Positions 41,671 through 50,317 of a DNA stretch of 64,000 nucleotides are shown here, piece after piece. Within the stretch, counting starts at the first letter, position 1; every line of letters begins with the position of its first letter. The stretch covers positions 24,943-88,942 of the forward strand of contig CASZWJ010000005.1 in the NCBI GenBank assembly GCA_949493535.1, read 5' to 3'. The position numbers and the translations under genes were made by a program. The stretch is from an uncultured Alphaproteobacteria bacterium (GTDB lineage Bacteria; Pseudomonadota; Alphaproteobacteria; RF32; CAG-239). The notes below the pieces were generated by a model, which was not told the origin of the DNA, made no database searches, and was given only the letters and a program-made list of their open reading frames with translations.

Positions 41671-42003
41671 ATGGGTATATTTTTGGAGCTTCAGAACAAA
41701 ATTAAGAATTCCGGCATTCTTATTTTCTGCACGCTTTTATCTTTGTATTTCTTATTCCATGGAATTAGCGGCGAGCGCGGCTTGTTAAAGCTTCTTTATC
41801 TGCGGAGTGAAATTTCTTCAGCACAGAAAATTGCCGACAGTTATCGTCAGCAAAAAGAAAAGCTGGAAGAAAAAGTCAAGCTTTTATCTTCTTCCAGCCT
41901 TGATTTGGACTTATTGGACGAGCGTGCCCGCATTGTATTAAATCTTGCAGGCACGGATGAGTTTATTATCCTTGATGCCGAAGAAACCAATCAGAAAAAA
42001 TAA
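41671..42003 (+). CDS. ftsB: Division protein FtsB (DivIC family)
   Basis: A 110-residue bitopic protein: membrane helix at residues ~15-32, then HGISGERGLLKLLYLRSEIS, the GxRGL motif of FtsB, a coiled coil (YRQQKEKLEEKVKLLSSSS) and LDLLDERARIVLNLAGTDEF. FtsB links FtsL and FtsQ and regulates FtsWI. Its 3' end overlaps convergent pgpA by 13 nt. Confidence 0.88.
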   Translation: MGIFLELQNKIKNSGILIFCTLLSLYFLFHGISGERGLLKLLYLRSEISSAQKIADSYRQQKEKLEEKVKLLSSSSLDLDLLDERARIVLNLAGTDEFIILDAEETNQKK

Positions 42004-42470
42004 AATTTAATCCCCCATAAAACCAGCCCGCCGAAAACTCCGGCTAAAATATCGTCAAGCATAATTCCCAGCCCGCCGGGAACTTTGCGGTCCGCCCAGC
42101 CGATAATCAAAGGTTTTGTAATGTCAAACAGTCGGAAAAGGGCAAAGCCGACAGCATAAAGATACAAATTTGTCCCTGCTGCAATCAGAGTAATCGCCTG
42201 TCCGGCCGTCTCGTCAATAACAATTTGTCCGGGATCTTTTATTTTCAGAGCTTTTGCAAAGGTATCCGCCACGGGGATTCCGATAACAGATACGGCAATT
42301 GCAAAGGCAATTACGCCGTTTATTCCGTAAAAATAAGCAAAAACATATACAAAAGGCAGAGTGGCCAAAGATCCGCATGTTCCCGGCGCTTTTGGCGATT
42401 TTCCACTGTAAAACCATGTGCTCAAAAATTCTAAAATTCTGTATTTTATTGCTTTTTTTGAATTTTTCAT
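41991..42470 (-). CDS. pgpA: Phosphatidylglycerophosphatase A
   Basis: PgpA dephosphorylates phosphatidylglycerophosphate to phosphatidylglycerol. The 159-residue membrane protein has the N-terminal FYSGKSPKAPGTCGSLATLP motif, KIKDPGQIVIDETAGQAITL with the catalytic acidic pair, FRLFDITKP and the final KVPGGLGIMLDDILAGVFGG block, all diagnostic. It overlaps ftsB at the 3' ends. Confidence 0.93.
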   Translation of the reverse strand: MKNSKKAIKYRILEFLSTWFYSGKSPKAPGTCGSLATLPFVYVFAYFYGINGVIAFAIAVSVIGIPVADTFAKALKIKDPGQIVIDETAGQAITLIAAGTNLYLYAVGFALFRLFDITKPLIIGWADRKVPGGLGIMLDDILAGVFGGLVLWGIKFYFF

Positions 42471-42578
42471 TTAAAAATCCTTTTGTTTGTGTTATAGCTG
42501 TAAGCGTATTTATGACCTATTGCCGCCAAAAAACAAGGCATAAATTTTTGAAAGCTGGATAAGTTTATAAAAAAAGAT

Positions 42579-42634
42579 GTCTTTTAAAAATTTTTTTGGT
42601 ATATATACAGAACTGTCTTGCCTGTTAAAAGACA
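42579..42634. repeat. Inverted repeat upstream of the M23 gene
   Basis: TGTCTTTTAA and TTAAAAGACA are perfect 10 bp arms around 36 nt that contain GGTATATATAC. The right arm is followed by ATTTTTT. It lies about 30 nt before the M23 gene and could be a leader hairpin or a terminator. Confidence 0.4.
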
Positions 42635-42661
42635 ATTTTTTGCAATTTCATAGAGCTATTT

Positions 42662-43885
42662 ATGGTAAAGAAAAACCGAAAAAATAAACAAGGGGCATAT
42701 AATCCTCAGTTTCGCGAAAAGAAAACATTGTTTGCGGACAAAGAGATTATCTTCCGCTCTCAAAACCGGGCCAAGGTTTTGACAATATCTTCCAAAGCTC
42801 AGGTAATCTTTGTCGGTCTCCTGCTGCTCATTGGCATTTGGAGTTTTTATTCCTATCATATCTATAATAAGTCCGGTGCAATTATTTCAGTTAAAGACCG
42901 CGAGTTAGAGACTACCCGCGATGCATATGTCGATTTGATGGGCGATTTTATGTCTTTGCAAAAAAATATTACCGGCATGCTGACCAATATGGGTAATAAA
43001 AACCCCAAACAGGATATAGAACAATATAAGCGCCAGGCAACCGCCGTCGAAGATAAAATTAAACAGATTGCCGCGGAAAGCGAATGGGCGTCAGCCGAAA
43101 AATTAGAACAGAAAATGTCTTTGAATGAGGCTATTTTGCAGCGCGATATTGCTGCTTCCGAGCGCGATGCCTTAAAAAAACAAATGAACGCCATGGAAGA
43201 CGTGATTGACGAACTGCGCGAAGCAGAAATGGAAGTTCTTGAAAAGGTTTCCAAAATTGCGGCGAAGGAAGTCGGCAAATTAAAAGGTGCGTTTAATGAA
43301 ATTAATGTTCCTTTGAAAAAGAGCGGCTTGTATTTCAATCCTATGGCCAACCGCAAAAACGGCAAAGGCGGTTTGTTTGTGCCGGAACCGCGCCCGCAAA
43401 TTAAAGACAAACAGATTAATGCCAAAATTGAAACGATTTTTAATGATGTTGAAGATCTTGAGTATTATAAGGAAATAGCCCGTTATGTGCCTTTTGGCAA
43501 GCCTGTGTGGAGCTACTGGCTGACATCTCCTTACGGCGGACGCGCAGATCCGTTTAACAAGAAAAAAGCCCGCCACAAAGGCGTTGATTTGGCCAGCCGT
43601 ACCGGCAATAAAATTAAAACCATGGCTTATGGCAAAATTACCCGTGCCGAGTTCGTTAACGGCTATGGAAATATGGTTGTTGTCGATCATGGCAACGGGT
43701 TCGTTACAAAATATGCGCATATGCACAAAATTTATGTAAAAAAAGGCGAATATGTCGATGTCGGAAATGTTTTGGGCGAGGTTGGAAATACGGGGCGCTC
43801 GACAGGGCCGCATTTGCATTATGAAGTTTTGTTCCAGGGGAAAAATGTAGATCCGATGCCTTTTATCAAAGCCAAAATTTCTTAA
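42662..43885 (+). CDS. M23-family peptidoglycan endopeptidase, membrane-anchored
   Basis: A 407-residue protein with a basic cytoplasmic N-terminus, a membrane helix near residues 45-62, a long coiled coil (residues ~75-215) and a C-terminal LytM domain. The zinc ligands are visible: ARHKGVDLAS (HxxxD), GFVTKYAHMHK and GPHLHYEV (HxH). It should cleave peptide cross-links. The bactofilin gene starts 15 nt downstream, a pairing reported for shape-determining systems in several bacteria. Confidence 0.92.
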   Translation: MVKKNRKNKQGAYNPQFREKKTLFADKEIIFRSQNRAKVLTISSKAQVIFVGLLLLIGIWSFYSYHIYNKSGAIISVKDRELETTRDAYVDLMGDFMSLQKNITGMLTNMGNKNPKQDIEQYKRQATAVEDKIKQIAAESEWASAEKLEQKMSLNEAILQRDIAASERDALKKQMNAMEDVIDELREAEMEVLEKVSKIAAKEVGKLKGAFNEINVPLKKSGLYFNPMANRKNGKGGLFVPEPRPQIKDKQINAKIETIFNDVEDLEYYKEIARYVPFGKPVWSYWLTSPYGGRADPFNKKKARHKGVDLASRTGNKIKTMAYGKITRAEFVNGYGNMVVVDHGNGFVTKYAHMHKIYVKKGEYVDVGNVLGEVGNTGRSTGPHLHYEVLFQGKNVDPMPFIKAKIS

Positions 43886-43900
43886 GAAACAGAGGGAAAC

Positions 43901-44350
43901 ATGAAAAAATTAAAAAGATTAATTTACTTAAAATTTGCCAGATCTCTGAATAAAAATATGTCAGATGTTCCCGTTCCGACCATTATCAGTGAAAATACGC
44001 GCGTTAACGGCGATATTATCAGCAATGCGACGCTGCATGTTGACGGGCATGTCGAGGGCGACATTACCTGTGATGAATTGGTAATTGGCAATAAGGGCGT
44101 GGTTGAGGGTTCTGTTGTCGTAAAAAGCCTTCAGTTATATGGAACGCTGACTGGCAAAGCCGCTGCTGAAAAAATCTTTATTGCCAAAACGGCAAAATTA
44201 ATCGGTGATGCCACCCATGTCTCTATAGCTATTGAACCCGGCGCTTATATTGACGGGCGGTGCATGCGCGTTGGCGATCCGATTCCGGCAGAAGCTGCAA
44301 AACCCGAGTTATTGATTACCGACGCTTCAAAAAATAAAAAACGTGCGTAA
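43901..44350 (+). CDS. Bactofilin
   Basis: Bactofilins polymerise without nucleotides and scaffold wall enzymes. The 149-residue protein has an N-terminal basic tail and a beta-helix core with repeating turns: TIISENTRVNGDIISNATLH, DGHVEGDITCDELVIG, GVVEGSVVVKSLQLYG, then LTGKAAAEKIFIAKTAKLIG and GAYIDGRC. It pairs with the upstream M23 peptidase. A GAGGG ribosome site precedes the ATG; a terminator follows. Confidence 0.93.
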   Translation: MKKLKRLIYLKFARSLNKNMSDVPVPTIISENTRVNGDIISNATLHVDGHVEGDITCDELVIGNKGVVEGSVVVKSLQLYGTLTGKAAAEKIFIAKTAKLIGDATHVSIAIEPGAYIDGRCMRVGDPIPAEAAKPELLITDASKNKKRA

Positions 44351-44368
44351 TTTTTAGATTCTTATAAC

Positions 44369-44411
44369 AAAGAATGGAGCAATTTTTAGTATTGTCTCCA
44401 TTCTTTTTTTT
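44369..44411 (+). terminator. Terminator of the bactofilin operon
   Basis: Arms AAAGAATGGAG and CTCCATTCTTT, extended by CAAT/ATTG, are followed by a run of T. Confidence 0.88.
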
Positions 44412-44453
44412 GATTATAACTATGCTTATATAAAAATCAGGAGAATTCGAATA

Positions 44454-44942
44454 ATGGCAGCAAAGAATAAAAAAAGCGATTTTATCACCACCGGCGTTGT
44501 GGCGCAAAACCGCCGTGCCAATTTTGATTATCTGATTGAGCAAAAATTTGTCGCCGGCCTGCAATTGGGCGGAACCGAGGTAAAATCTTTGAGGCTCGGG
44601 CATGCTAATATAAATGATGCTTACGGTATTGAAAAGGACGGCGAGCTGTACATTTCTAACATGTTTATCGCCGAATACGCCAATAAAGGCTATGAAAGCC
44701 ATGTCGAAAAGCGCGATCGTAAACTTCTGCTCAAGAAAAAAGAAGTTATAGATATTATTAATGAATTGGCGCGCAAAGGGTCGACTTTGGTTGCAATCCG
44801 CCTGTTTTTTAACGATAAGGGACGCGCAAAATTAGAGGTCGGCTTGGGAAGAGGCAAAAAGAATTATGATAAGCGCGAAACAATAAAAGAACGCGATTGG
44901 AATCGGGATAAACAACGTATTTTGAATAATGCTAACCGTTAA
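44454..44942 (+). CDS. smpB: SsrA-binding protein SmpB
   Basis: SmpB delivers tmRNA to stalled ribosomes. The 162-residue protein includes VVAQNRRANFDYLIEQKFVA, GTEVKSLRLGHANINDAYG, and the C-terminal GRGKKNYDKRETIKERDWNR tail that enters the mRNA channel. A GGAG ribosome site lies before the ATG. No tmRNA gene was found near it. Confidence 0.95.
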   Translation: MAAKNKKSDFITTGVVAQNRRANFDYLIEQKFVAGLQLGGTEVKSLRLGHANINDAYGIEKDGELYISNMFIAEYANKGYESHVEKRDRKLLLKKKEVIDIINELARKGSTLVAIRLFFNDKGRAKLEVGLGRGKKNYDKRETIKERDWNRDKQRILNNANR

Positions 44943-44962
44943 TTGATATGAGAATAAAAAAT

Positions 44963-44993
44963 GAGGGAGATATTTGTGTCGAATATCTCCCTC
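44963..44993. terminator. Strong hairpin after smpB
   Basis: Perfect 12 bp arms GAGGGAGATATT and AATATCTCCCTC with a 7 nt loop, 20 nt after the smpB stop. The T tract is poor (TGTTGTT), so termination efficiency is uncertain. The following ~170 nt to tadA hold no recognised gene. Confidence 0.5.
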
Positions 44994-45167
44994 TGTTGTT
45001 AATGCCTGTTTTATATAAGGCTTTAGTTCACACACATCAACACACAAGAAAATTTATATCATATGTTATGTAATGTGGCAAGAGAAAAATGTGCAGATAA
45101 ATCTAAAAGCCTGTTTTTTATTAACTTTATAAATCATTCGATTTTAATATAAAGTATTGGATGAGGA

Positions 45168-45629
45168 TTATTTCTTTTTGCGTTTTGCGGCAAAAAAACT
45201 TTTAAGAATCTGTGAGCATTCTTCTTGCAAAATCCCGCTTTCCACCGTCGGTTTGTGGTGGCAGGTCGGAGCATCATAAAAACGCACGCCGCTGATAACC
45301 GCGCCGCCTTTAGAATCTGTTGCGCCAAAATATAAATTCTTTATCCGCATAAACGAAATTGCGGCGGCACACATTGTGCAGGGTTCCAATGTTACGTATA
45401 GATCCATATCCCGCAAGCGGTTTTGGCCGAGTTTTTCGCAGGCTTTGCGCATTGCGATAATTTCCGCGTGTGCGGTGGCGTCAGCCGAATGCTCGGAAAG
45501 GTTATAGCCTTCGCCGATAATTTCTCCGGTAGAAGAATTGACAACAATGGCGCCGATAGGAACTTCATCTGCTTTTGCTGCTAAATGGGCCAGTTCTAAT
45601 GCGCGTGTCATGTAAAAATTCTTATCCAT
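45168..45629 (-). CDS. tadA: tRNA adenosine(34) deaminase TadA
   Basis: TadA makes inosine at the wobble position of tRNA-Arg. The 153-residue protein has the zinc deaminase motifs TAHAEIIAMRKA (HAE) and TLEPCTMCAAAI (PCxxC), with EVPIGAIVV and FGATDSKGG. The ATG at 45629, preceded by AGG at good distance, was preferred to the upstream ATG at 45656. Divergent from rluB. Confidence 0.92.
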   Translation of the reverse strand: MDKNFYMTRALELAHLAAKADEVPIGAIVVNSSTGEIIGEGYNLSEHSADATAHAEIIAMRKACEKLGQNRLRDMDLYVTLEPCTMCAAAISFMRIKNLYFGATDSKGGAVISGVRFYDAPTCHHKPTVESGILQEECSQILKSFFAAKRKKK

Positions 45630-45702
45630 GCCAAACCTGTTGTTGCGAAGTGTCATTTTCTATATTAATATAGCCTTAATTTGAAAAAGGAAAGTAAAAA
45701 TA

Positions 45703-46425
45703 ATGGCTGAAAGAATTGCAAAGTTTATGGCTCGTTCCGGAGTTTGTTCCCGCCGCGCCGCTGAAGAACTGATCAGACAAAAGCGCGTTACGGTAAACGG
45801 CGAGATTGTCGAAAGTCCGGCATTTAATGTTGAAGGAACGGAAAAAATCTTGCTCGACGGCGAAAAATTGCCGCAGATTGATGCAACCAGATTATGGATT
45901 TATTACAAACCGGAAGGTTTGGTAACCAGCCATAAAGACGAAAAGGATCGCCCGACGGTTTTTCAAAACCTGCCGGCAGGTATGCCCAGAGTTATTTCTG
46001 TCGGCCGTTTGGATTTAAATTCCGAAGGGTTGTTACTTTTAACCAACAACGGCGAGTTATCACGCAAACTTGAATTGCCGTCAAACGGCTGGGCGCGGCG
46101 TTATAAAGTCAGGGTTCATGGCTTTATTGATGAGAAGAAGTTAGCCGCTCTGGCTAACGGGATAGAGGTTGACGGGGTGAAGTATGGTTCAATAAAAGTT
46201 GAAATCGAAACCGTCAAAGGCACAAATGCATGGCTGTTGGTTACGTTGACCGAGGGTAAAAATCGCGAAATCCGCAAAGTTATGAAAGCGGTCGGTTTGG
46301 ATGTAAACCGTTTGATTCGTTTGTCCTACGGCCCGTTCCAGCTTGGCAGCCTGAGGGAAGGCGAAGTTAAAGAGATTCCGCAGAAGGTCTTAAAAGAGCA
46401 GTTGGGAGCAAAGTTTGCCTTATGA
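45703..46425 (+). CDS. rluB: Pseudouridine synthase, RsuA/RluB family
   Basis: The 240-residue enzyme has an S4 RNA-binding domain (ERIAKFMARSGVCSRRAAEE with VTVNGEIV) and a catalytic domain with VISVGRLDLNSEGLLLLTNN, where the Asp is the nucleophile, and LTEGKNREIRKVMKAVGLDV. It most resembles RluB, which modifies U2605 of 23S rRNA, but RsuA or RluE substrates cannot be excluded. The rsmD gene overlaps by 4 nt. Confidence 0.88.
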   Translation: MAERIAKFMARSGVCSRRAAEELIRQKRVTVNGEIVESPAFNVEGTEKILLDGEKLPQIDATRLWIYYKPEGLVTSHKDEKDRPTVFQNLPAGMPRVISVGRLDLNSEGLLLLTNNGELSRKLELPSNGWARRYKVRVHGFIDEKKLAALANGIEVDGVKYGSIKVEIETVKGTNAWLLVTLTEGKNREIRKVMKAVGLDVNRLIRLSYGPFQLGSLREGEVKEIPQKVLKEQLGAKFAL

Positions 46426-46967
46426 GGATAATCGCCGGCATCTATCGCGGAAAAAAACTCCTGTCTCCGGCGTCAGAAAAGGTGCGTCCGACTTCTGACC
46501 GTGCGCGAGAAGCAATATTTAATATTTTATATTCCAAACTGCCTGTTTCTTTGTCTGAAATTAACCTGTTGGATATTTTTGCCGGAAGCGGGGCTTTTGC
46601 TTTGGAAGCCGTTTCGCGCGGTGTTAAAAAGGTTGGAATGATTGATCTCGACACGCGGGATCTTTTGAAAAATGTTGCCTTGTTTCCGAATGAAAAAGAT
46701 AAAATTCAGGTCATGAAACTGAATGCGGCAAATCTGCCGCAGGCTTCCGTCCGATATGATGTGCTTTTTATGGATGCGCCTTATAACAAAGGATTAAGTG
46801 AAAAAGCTTTGCGACAACTGGCTGAGAAAGGCTGGCTGAAAGACGAGGCGTTTTGTATCGTAGAAGTTGAGCGTTCGGAAGATTTGCCTTTGCCGGAACA
46901 GTATGAACAAATTGACGAACGGGTTTATGGCTTGGCCAAAGTCTTCTTCTTGAAATACACGGCCTGA
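46422..46967 (+). CDS. rsmD: 16S rRNA m2G966 methyltransferase RsmD
   Basis: A 181-residue SAM-dependent enzyme: MRIIAGIYRGKKLLSPASEK and VRPTSDRAREAIFNIL at the start, LLDIFAGSGAFALEAVSRG as SAM site, and the catalytic FMDAPYNKGL (DPPY-like, here DAPY). The pair rluB-rsmD is common in alphaproteobacteria. Convergent with the DUF2125 gene, only 2 nt between stops. Confidence 0.93.
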   Translation: MRIIAGIYRGKKLLSPASEKVRPTSDRAREAIFNILYSKLPVSLSEINLLDIFAGSGAFALEAVSRGVKKVGMIDLDTRDLLKNVALFPNEKDKIQVMKLNAANLPQASVRYDVLFMDAPYNKGLSEKALRQLAEKGWLKDEAFCIVEVERSEDLPLPEQYEQIDERVYGLAKVFFLKYTA

Positions 46968-46969
46968 TT

Positions 46970-48043
46970 TTACAGCTTTTTAACAACAATCTTTTCTATT
47001 AACAAAGCATCGTCCTGAATGCCTATAGGCGTTGTTATGGTAAGATAGCGGTCTGTTTCTCCTGCTTTGTAGGCTTTGTTGTTCAGCAGAATTTTGGTAA
47101 CAAATATCCCTTTCGGGTCAAACCAATTTTTTTTCTCCAAATCGTCAATCAATTCCAGTAAGGCCTTTGAAGAAGTGTTGAGTTGCAAAACCGGCTGAAA
47201 TTTTTCATTAAAAGAAAGCTCGCCTTTGCCGACCATTAACAGCGGTGCCCAATTAAGGTTAAAATCTTTTATGGCAACGTAACCGCCGTGAGATAACCAT
47301 TCATGAACGCTTTGCCTGAAATCTGCCTGAGCCTTTATTTGCCCGATAACTTCGGCGCCGGCATAAATACGCCCGATAGTTTGCCCTAAAGGATAGTCAA
47401 GCAGTCCGTTAAGTTTGATATTGCGAATATCGAGATGCGCTTTAATAAACGGCGCCTGTTCGCTGATGCGCTGAGGGGCGATAAGTCTGGCAGCCAGATT
47501 GATTTCGCTGATCTTAGCCCAATCGCTGATAGAAATATTCTGTATTCTGAATGTAAGATTATTCGGCGCTTCGCCGTTTTTCAAATCAATTGCAATGTCG
47601 TTATATCTAAAATCAATATTATGGACAATCCCGTCAAAAACCAGCTTCACGGCGCCTTCTGAGCTGATTTGCAGCTGTTCGGGCGTAAAAAAGCTATTGG
47701 TAAGGTACAGTTTTTCTATAACGAACGCCCGATTTTGCGTATGGCTGTATAGTTTGATGTTTTCAAGAGTGATGAGTTTTGACGGGTAAATCGTACTGAA
47801 GCTGATATTATCATAAGCGATATCCCAGCCGAATTGGTTGAGCGATTTTATGGCATAGCTCATTTCATGTTTAAAATGATTGATAACTGCCCGCCGCTGT
47901 AAATAGTTATTGATAATGGCCAGACTGATAGTCAGAGCCGCCAAAAAAGAAAGGATAACCCACATATATTTTTTCCAATAACGGAGTCTTTCCGTATCGG
48001 TATCTGATATTTGCAGAGTATTTAGGCCATCCTCGGTCAGCAT
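46970..48043 (-). CDS. DUF2125-type envelope protein
   Basis: A 357-residue protein with an N-terminal cytoplasmic tail, one membrane helix near residues 28-46, and a large beta-rich periplasmic domain (for example ISFSTIYPSKLITLENIKLY and VAIKDFNLNWAPLLMVGKGE). This layout and the repeated long beta strands match DUF2125, an AsmA/YdbH-like family of alphaproteobacteria thought to take part in lipid transport or envelope upkeep. Its neighbour is plsC (2 nt gap), which fits a lipid connection. Function not established. Confidence 0.7.
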   Translation of the reverse strand: MLTEDGLNTLQISDTDTERLRYWKKYMWVILSFLAALTISLAIINNYLQRRAVINHFKHEMSYAIKSLNQFGWDIAYDNISFSTIYPSKLITLENIKLYSHTQNRAFVIEKLYLTNSFFTPEQLQISSEGAVKLVFDGIVHNIDFRYNDIAIDLKNGEAPNNLTFRIQNISISDWAKISEINLAARLIAPQRISEQAPFIKAHLDIRNIKLNGLLDYPLGQTIGRIYAGAEVIGQIKAQADFRQSVHEWLSHGGYVAIKDFNLNWAPLLMVGKGELSFNEKFQPVLQLNTSSKALLELIDDLEKKNWFDPKGIFVTKILLNNKAYKAGETDRYLTITTPIGIQDDALLIEKIVVKKL

Positions 48044-48045
48044 GG

Positions 48046-48810
48046 TTACAGCCCTTTCTTGTTTTTATCCAAAATGATTTGGACATGAGGATATTTCTTA
48101 GCGCTTTCGGCATTAAGTTCGGCGCATTTGGCCTCAATTCTTTTTTGCAGTTCGGTCATAAATTCTTTCTTTTCCATACCGGCAGGCATTGGCTCCAAAA
48201 ATTCGATAACAATAGTTCCCGGATAACGCAGAAAAGAATTTTTAGCCCAAAATAAACCGGTGTTCAAAGCAACAGGGATAACAGGGACATTCATGTTTTG
48301 GTATAAGAAAACAAGCCCCGGCTTATATTCTGTCGTTAATCCCGGTTTTGTACGGGTACCTTCCGGAAAAATGATAATCGGCCGCCCTTTGCTCATGCGG
48401 TCTTTCGCTTCTTTAAGAAGTTTTTTCAATGTAGCGCCGCCGGCGGAACGGTTGACGGCAATCATGCCGTAAAAATGCTGGGCCCAGCCGAAAATCGGAA
48501 TATAAGTCAATTCTTTTTTCAAAATAAAAGTTGCTTTGGTAATATAAGAGGACAAACAGTAAGTCTCTATGGCCGATTGGTGTTTGGCGGCATAAATAAC
48601 GCCTTCTTGTTTAAGATTTTCTCTGCCGCGGATTTCAATTTTGATACCGCAAATTCTGAGATAAGAGCAGCAGAGAGGCATAAGAATATAGTTCCATAAC
48701 GGAACGGTTGCTTTCCTAGAAAAAAGCCCGACGACGGAACCGATTACGCAGCTGAGAGCCAGTGTTGTATAGAACAAAATATTAAAGATAAGAGAGCGCA
48801 AAAAAATCAT
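48046..48810 (-). CDS. plsC: 1-acyl-sn-glycerol-3-phosphate acyltransferase
   Basis: PlsC forms phosphatidic acid. The 254-residue protein has a hydrophobic N-terminal segment, AAKHQSAIETYCL (altered HxxxxD motif, reading HQSAIE: His kept, Asp replaced by Glu), IAVNRSAGG, and FPEGTRTKPG (EGTR motif). The Glu in place of Asp occurs in some alphaproteobacterial members. Located between DUF2125 and ydcF; an AAGGA ribosome site precedes the ATG. Confidence 0.88.
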   Translation of the reverse strand: MIFLRSLIFNILFYTTLALSCVIGSVVGLFSRKATVPLWNYILMPLCCSYLRICGIKIEIRGRENLKQEGVIYAAKHQSAIETYCLSSYITKATFILKKELTYIPIFGWAQHFYGMIAVNRSAGGATLKKLLKEAKDRMSKGRPIIIFPEGTRTKPGLTTEYKPGLVFLYQNMNVPVIPVALNTGLFWAKNSFLRYPGTIVIEFLEPMPAGMEKKEFMTELQKRIEAKCAELNAESAKKYPHVQIILDKNKKGL

Positions 48811-48820
48811 GTCGGATTCC

Positions 48821-49396
48821 TTAAAAGGTTAAACGGCGTACCAGCCATACATATAAAAATTTATTATATTCCGAAGCGATTAAACAGAAGCTTCGAATAC
48901 TTTTCCACCATTCTTTTGCCACATAATCGGAATAAACCGGATGTATGACGATTTTCAAATCCGGATTCTGGTGCTGAAATTCCTGCTGGCTGCGGGGAAT
49001 GTGATAATTTGATGTCACCAGCCGGATGGATTTGATATTGTTTTCTTTGAGCCACGCTTGGGTTTGTATGGCATTTTCAATCGTATTGGTTGATTGCCTT
49101 TCAAGCAGAACCACATTTTTTTCTGTCGGAAAAGTCACGGCCTGGCATTGGCTGATAGCTTCCAGAGAAGTTGTCTTCTCAACGCCGGAAATAAACAGTT
49201 TCTGAGACAAGCCTTTGTTATAAATTTTAATTGCTTCGGCAATACGGTTTCTGCCGCCGGTCAAAACGACGATAGCTTCCGTTTGGGTGTCATTGTCCGG
49301 CTGAAAATGGTTGATTTTGTGGGCAAATGCGACAAAACCCGCGCTCCACAAAAGAATAAGCGTAATCCCGCCGCCGATAATCAGTTTCTTTATCAT
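48821..49396 (-). CDS. YdcF/DUF218 family membrane protein
   Basis: A 191-residue protein: N-terminal membrane helix (residues 4-24), then AIVVLTGGRNRIAEAIKIYN, LFISGVEKTTSLEA, ERQSTNTIENAIQTQAWL and LVTSNYHIPRSQQEF, the DUF218 hallmarks. Members such as SanA and ElyC affect envelope polysaccharide assembly. It comes after ftsX with a short gap and belongs to the ftsE-ftsX-ydcF-plsC-DUF2125 string. Confidence 0.88.
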   Translation of the reverse strand: MIKKLIIGGGITLILLWSAGFVAFAHKINHFQPDNDTQTEAIVVLTGGRNRIAEAIKIYNKGLSQKLFISGVEKTTSLEAISQCQAVTFPTEKNVVLLERQSTNTIENAIQTQAWLKENNIKSIRLVTSNYHIPRSQQEFQHQNPDLKIVIHPVYSDYVAKEWWKSIRSFCLIASEYNKFLYVWLVRRLTF

Positions 49397-49399
49397 TCT

Positions 49400-50317
49400 T
49401 TACATCATCTTCTGCAATGTTTGTTTAACCGTGTAATATGCCGTCAGCATGGCAATCAGCGAGGCAAACAGCGGCAGGCTTAAAATAACGCCCCAGGCTG
49501 CAATTGACAAATTGGCTTCGCTGATAATGCCGCCTTCTATCTGACGGGCTAATGAGCCGATTCCGAAGATTGTCGGAATGGCAATCGCCAATCCGATAAG
49601 GGCGCCTTCCAAACCGAGAATAGCTGTCCGTCTGGCGTATTGCTGAGCCACATAAGTGTCTTTGGCCCCCATCAGGTGCAGGATTTCAATGGTGTATTTA
49701 TGCAATCCCAAACTGGTTTGGGTCGTATAGAAAATTGCGCCGGAAGTAATCATAATCACTAAAGCCAGAACGCTTAATGCCAGCATTTTCAGCCCGTCGG
49801 CAAACTTTATCAATTTGTTGAGCCAGAGTTTGTGGTTGTCCACAGAGGCCATCGGCGTTGCCTGTGATAATTTTGCGGCCAGATCGATAAAATCGATTTC
49901 AGCGCCTTTTTTGAGCTTAACGTCAATAATTCTGGGCATCGGCAAATCTGCAATATTAATGCCGTCGCCGAGCCAGGGCTGAATAAGCTTTTCGAGCTGA
50001 TTATCCGTAAGCGGCGTAACTTTTTCAATTTCGGGAACGGTTTTTAAAAAAGCGACGGCTTTATCCTGATGCGCCAGCGTTTCGGCCATGGCTTTTTCCT
50101 GATTGAAATGCGTGGCCGGCATAATTTGTACGGTAAGCGATCCTAAAATGCTGTCGTTCCAATTTTGCAGCATGGTATTGATTGAAAGGACGCCGGATAA
50201 GGTTACCGCAAACAAAAAGACGGCAATTGAAATCATAATCTGCAAAAACAGGCTGGTGCTGTCGCCTTTAAGCGGCAACTCTTCTCTGCGGGCAATAAAT
50301 TTTTTTTGGTTAGCCAT
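49400..50317 (-). CDS. ftsX: Cell division ABC transporter permease FtsX
   Basis: FtsX anchors FtsE and activates septal wall hydrolases. The 305-residue protein has an N-terminal cytoplasmic part, helix at ~33-57, a periplasmic loop with VQIMPATHFNQE and VTPLTDNQLEKLI, and three further helices with EILHLMGAKDTYVAQQYARR, the FtsX core. The ATG at 50317 lies within the end of ftsE and follows GGGAGGACG. Confidence 0.92.
   Translation of the reverse strand: MANQKKFIARREELPLKGDSTSLFLQIMISIAVFLFAVTLSGVLSINTMLQNWNDSILGSLTVQIMPATHFNQEKAMAETLAHQDKAVAFLKTVPEIEKVTPLTDNQLEKLIQPWLGDGINIADLPMPRIIDVKLKKGAEIDFIDLAAKLSQATPMASVDNHKLWLNKLIKFADGLKMLALSVLALVIMITSGAIFYTTQTSLGLHKYTIEILHLMGAKDTYVAQQYARRTAILGLEGALIGLAIAIPTIFGIGSLARQIEGGIISEANLSIAAWGVILSLPLFASLIAMLTAYYTVKQTLQKMM

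Noticed and set aside
48046..48810. PlsC with Glu in place of the Asp of HxxxxD, considered as inactive
   Set aside because: The EGTR and other motifs are intact and Glu can replace Asp in some acyltransferases, so loss of function is not supported.
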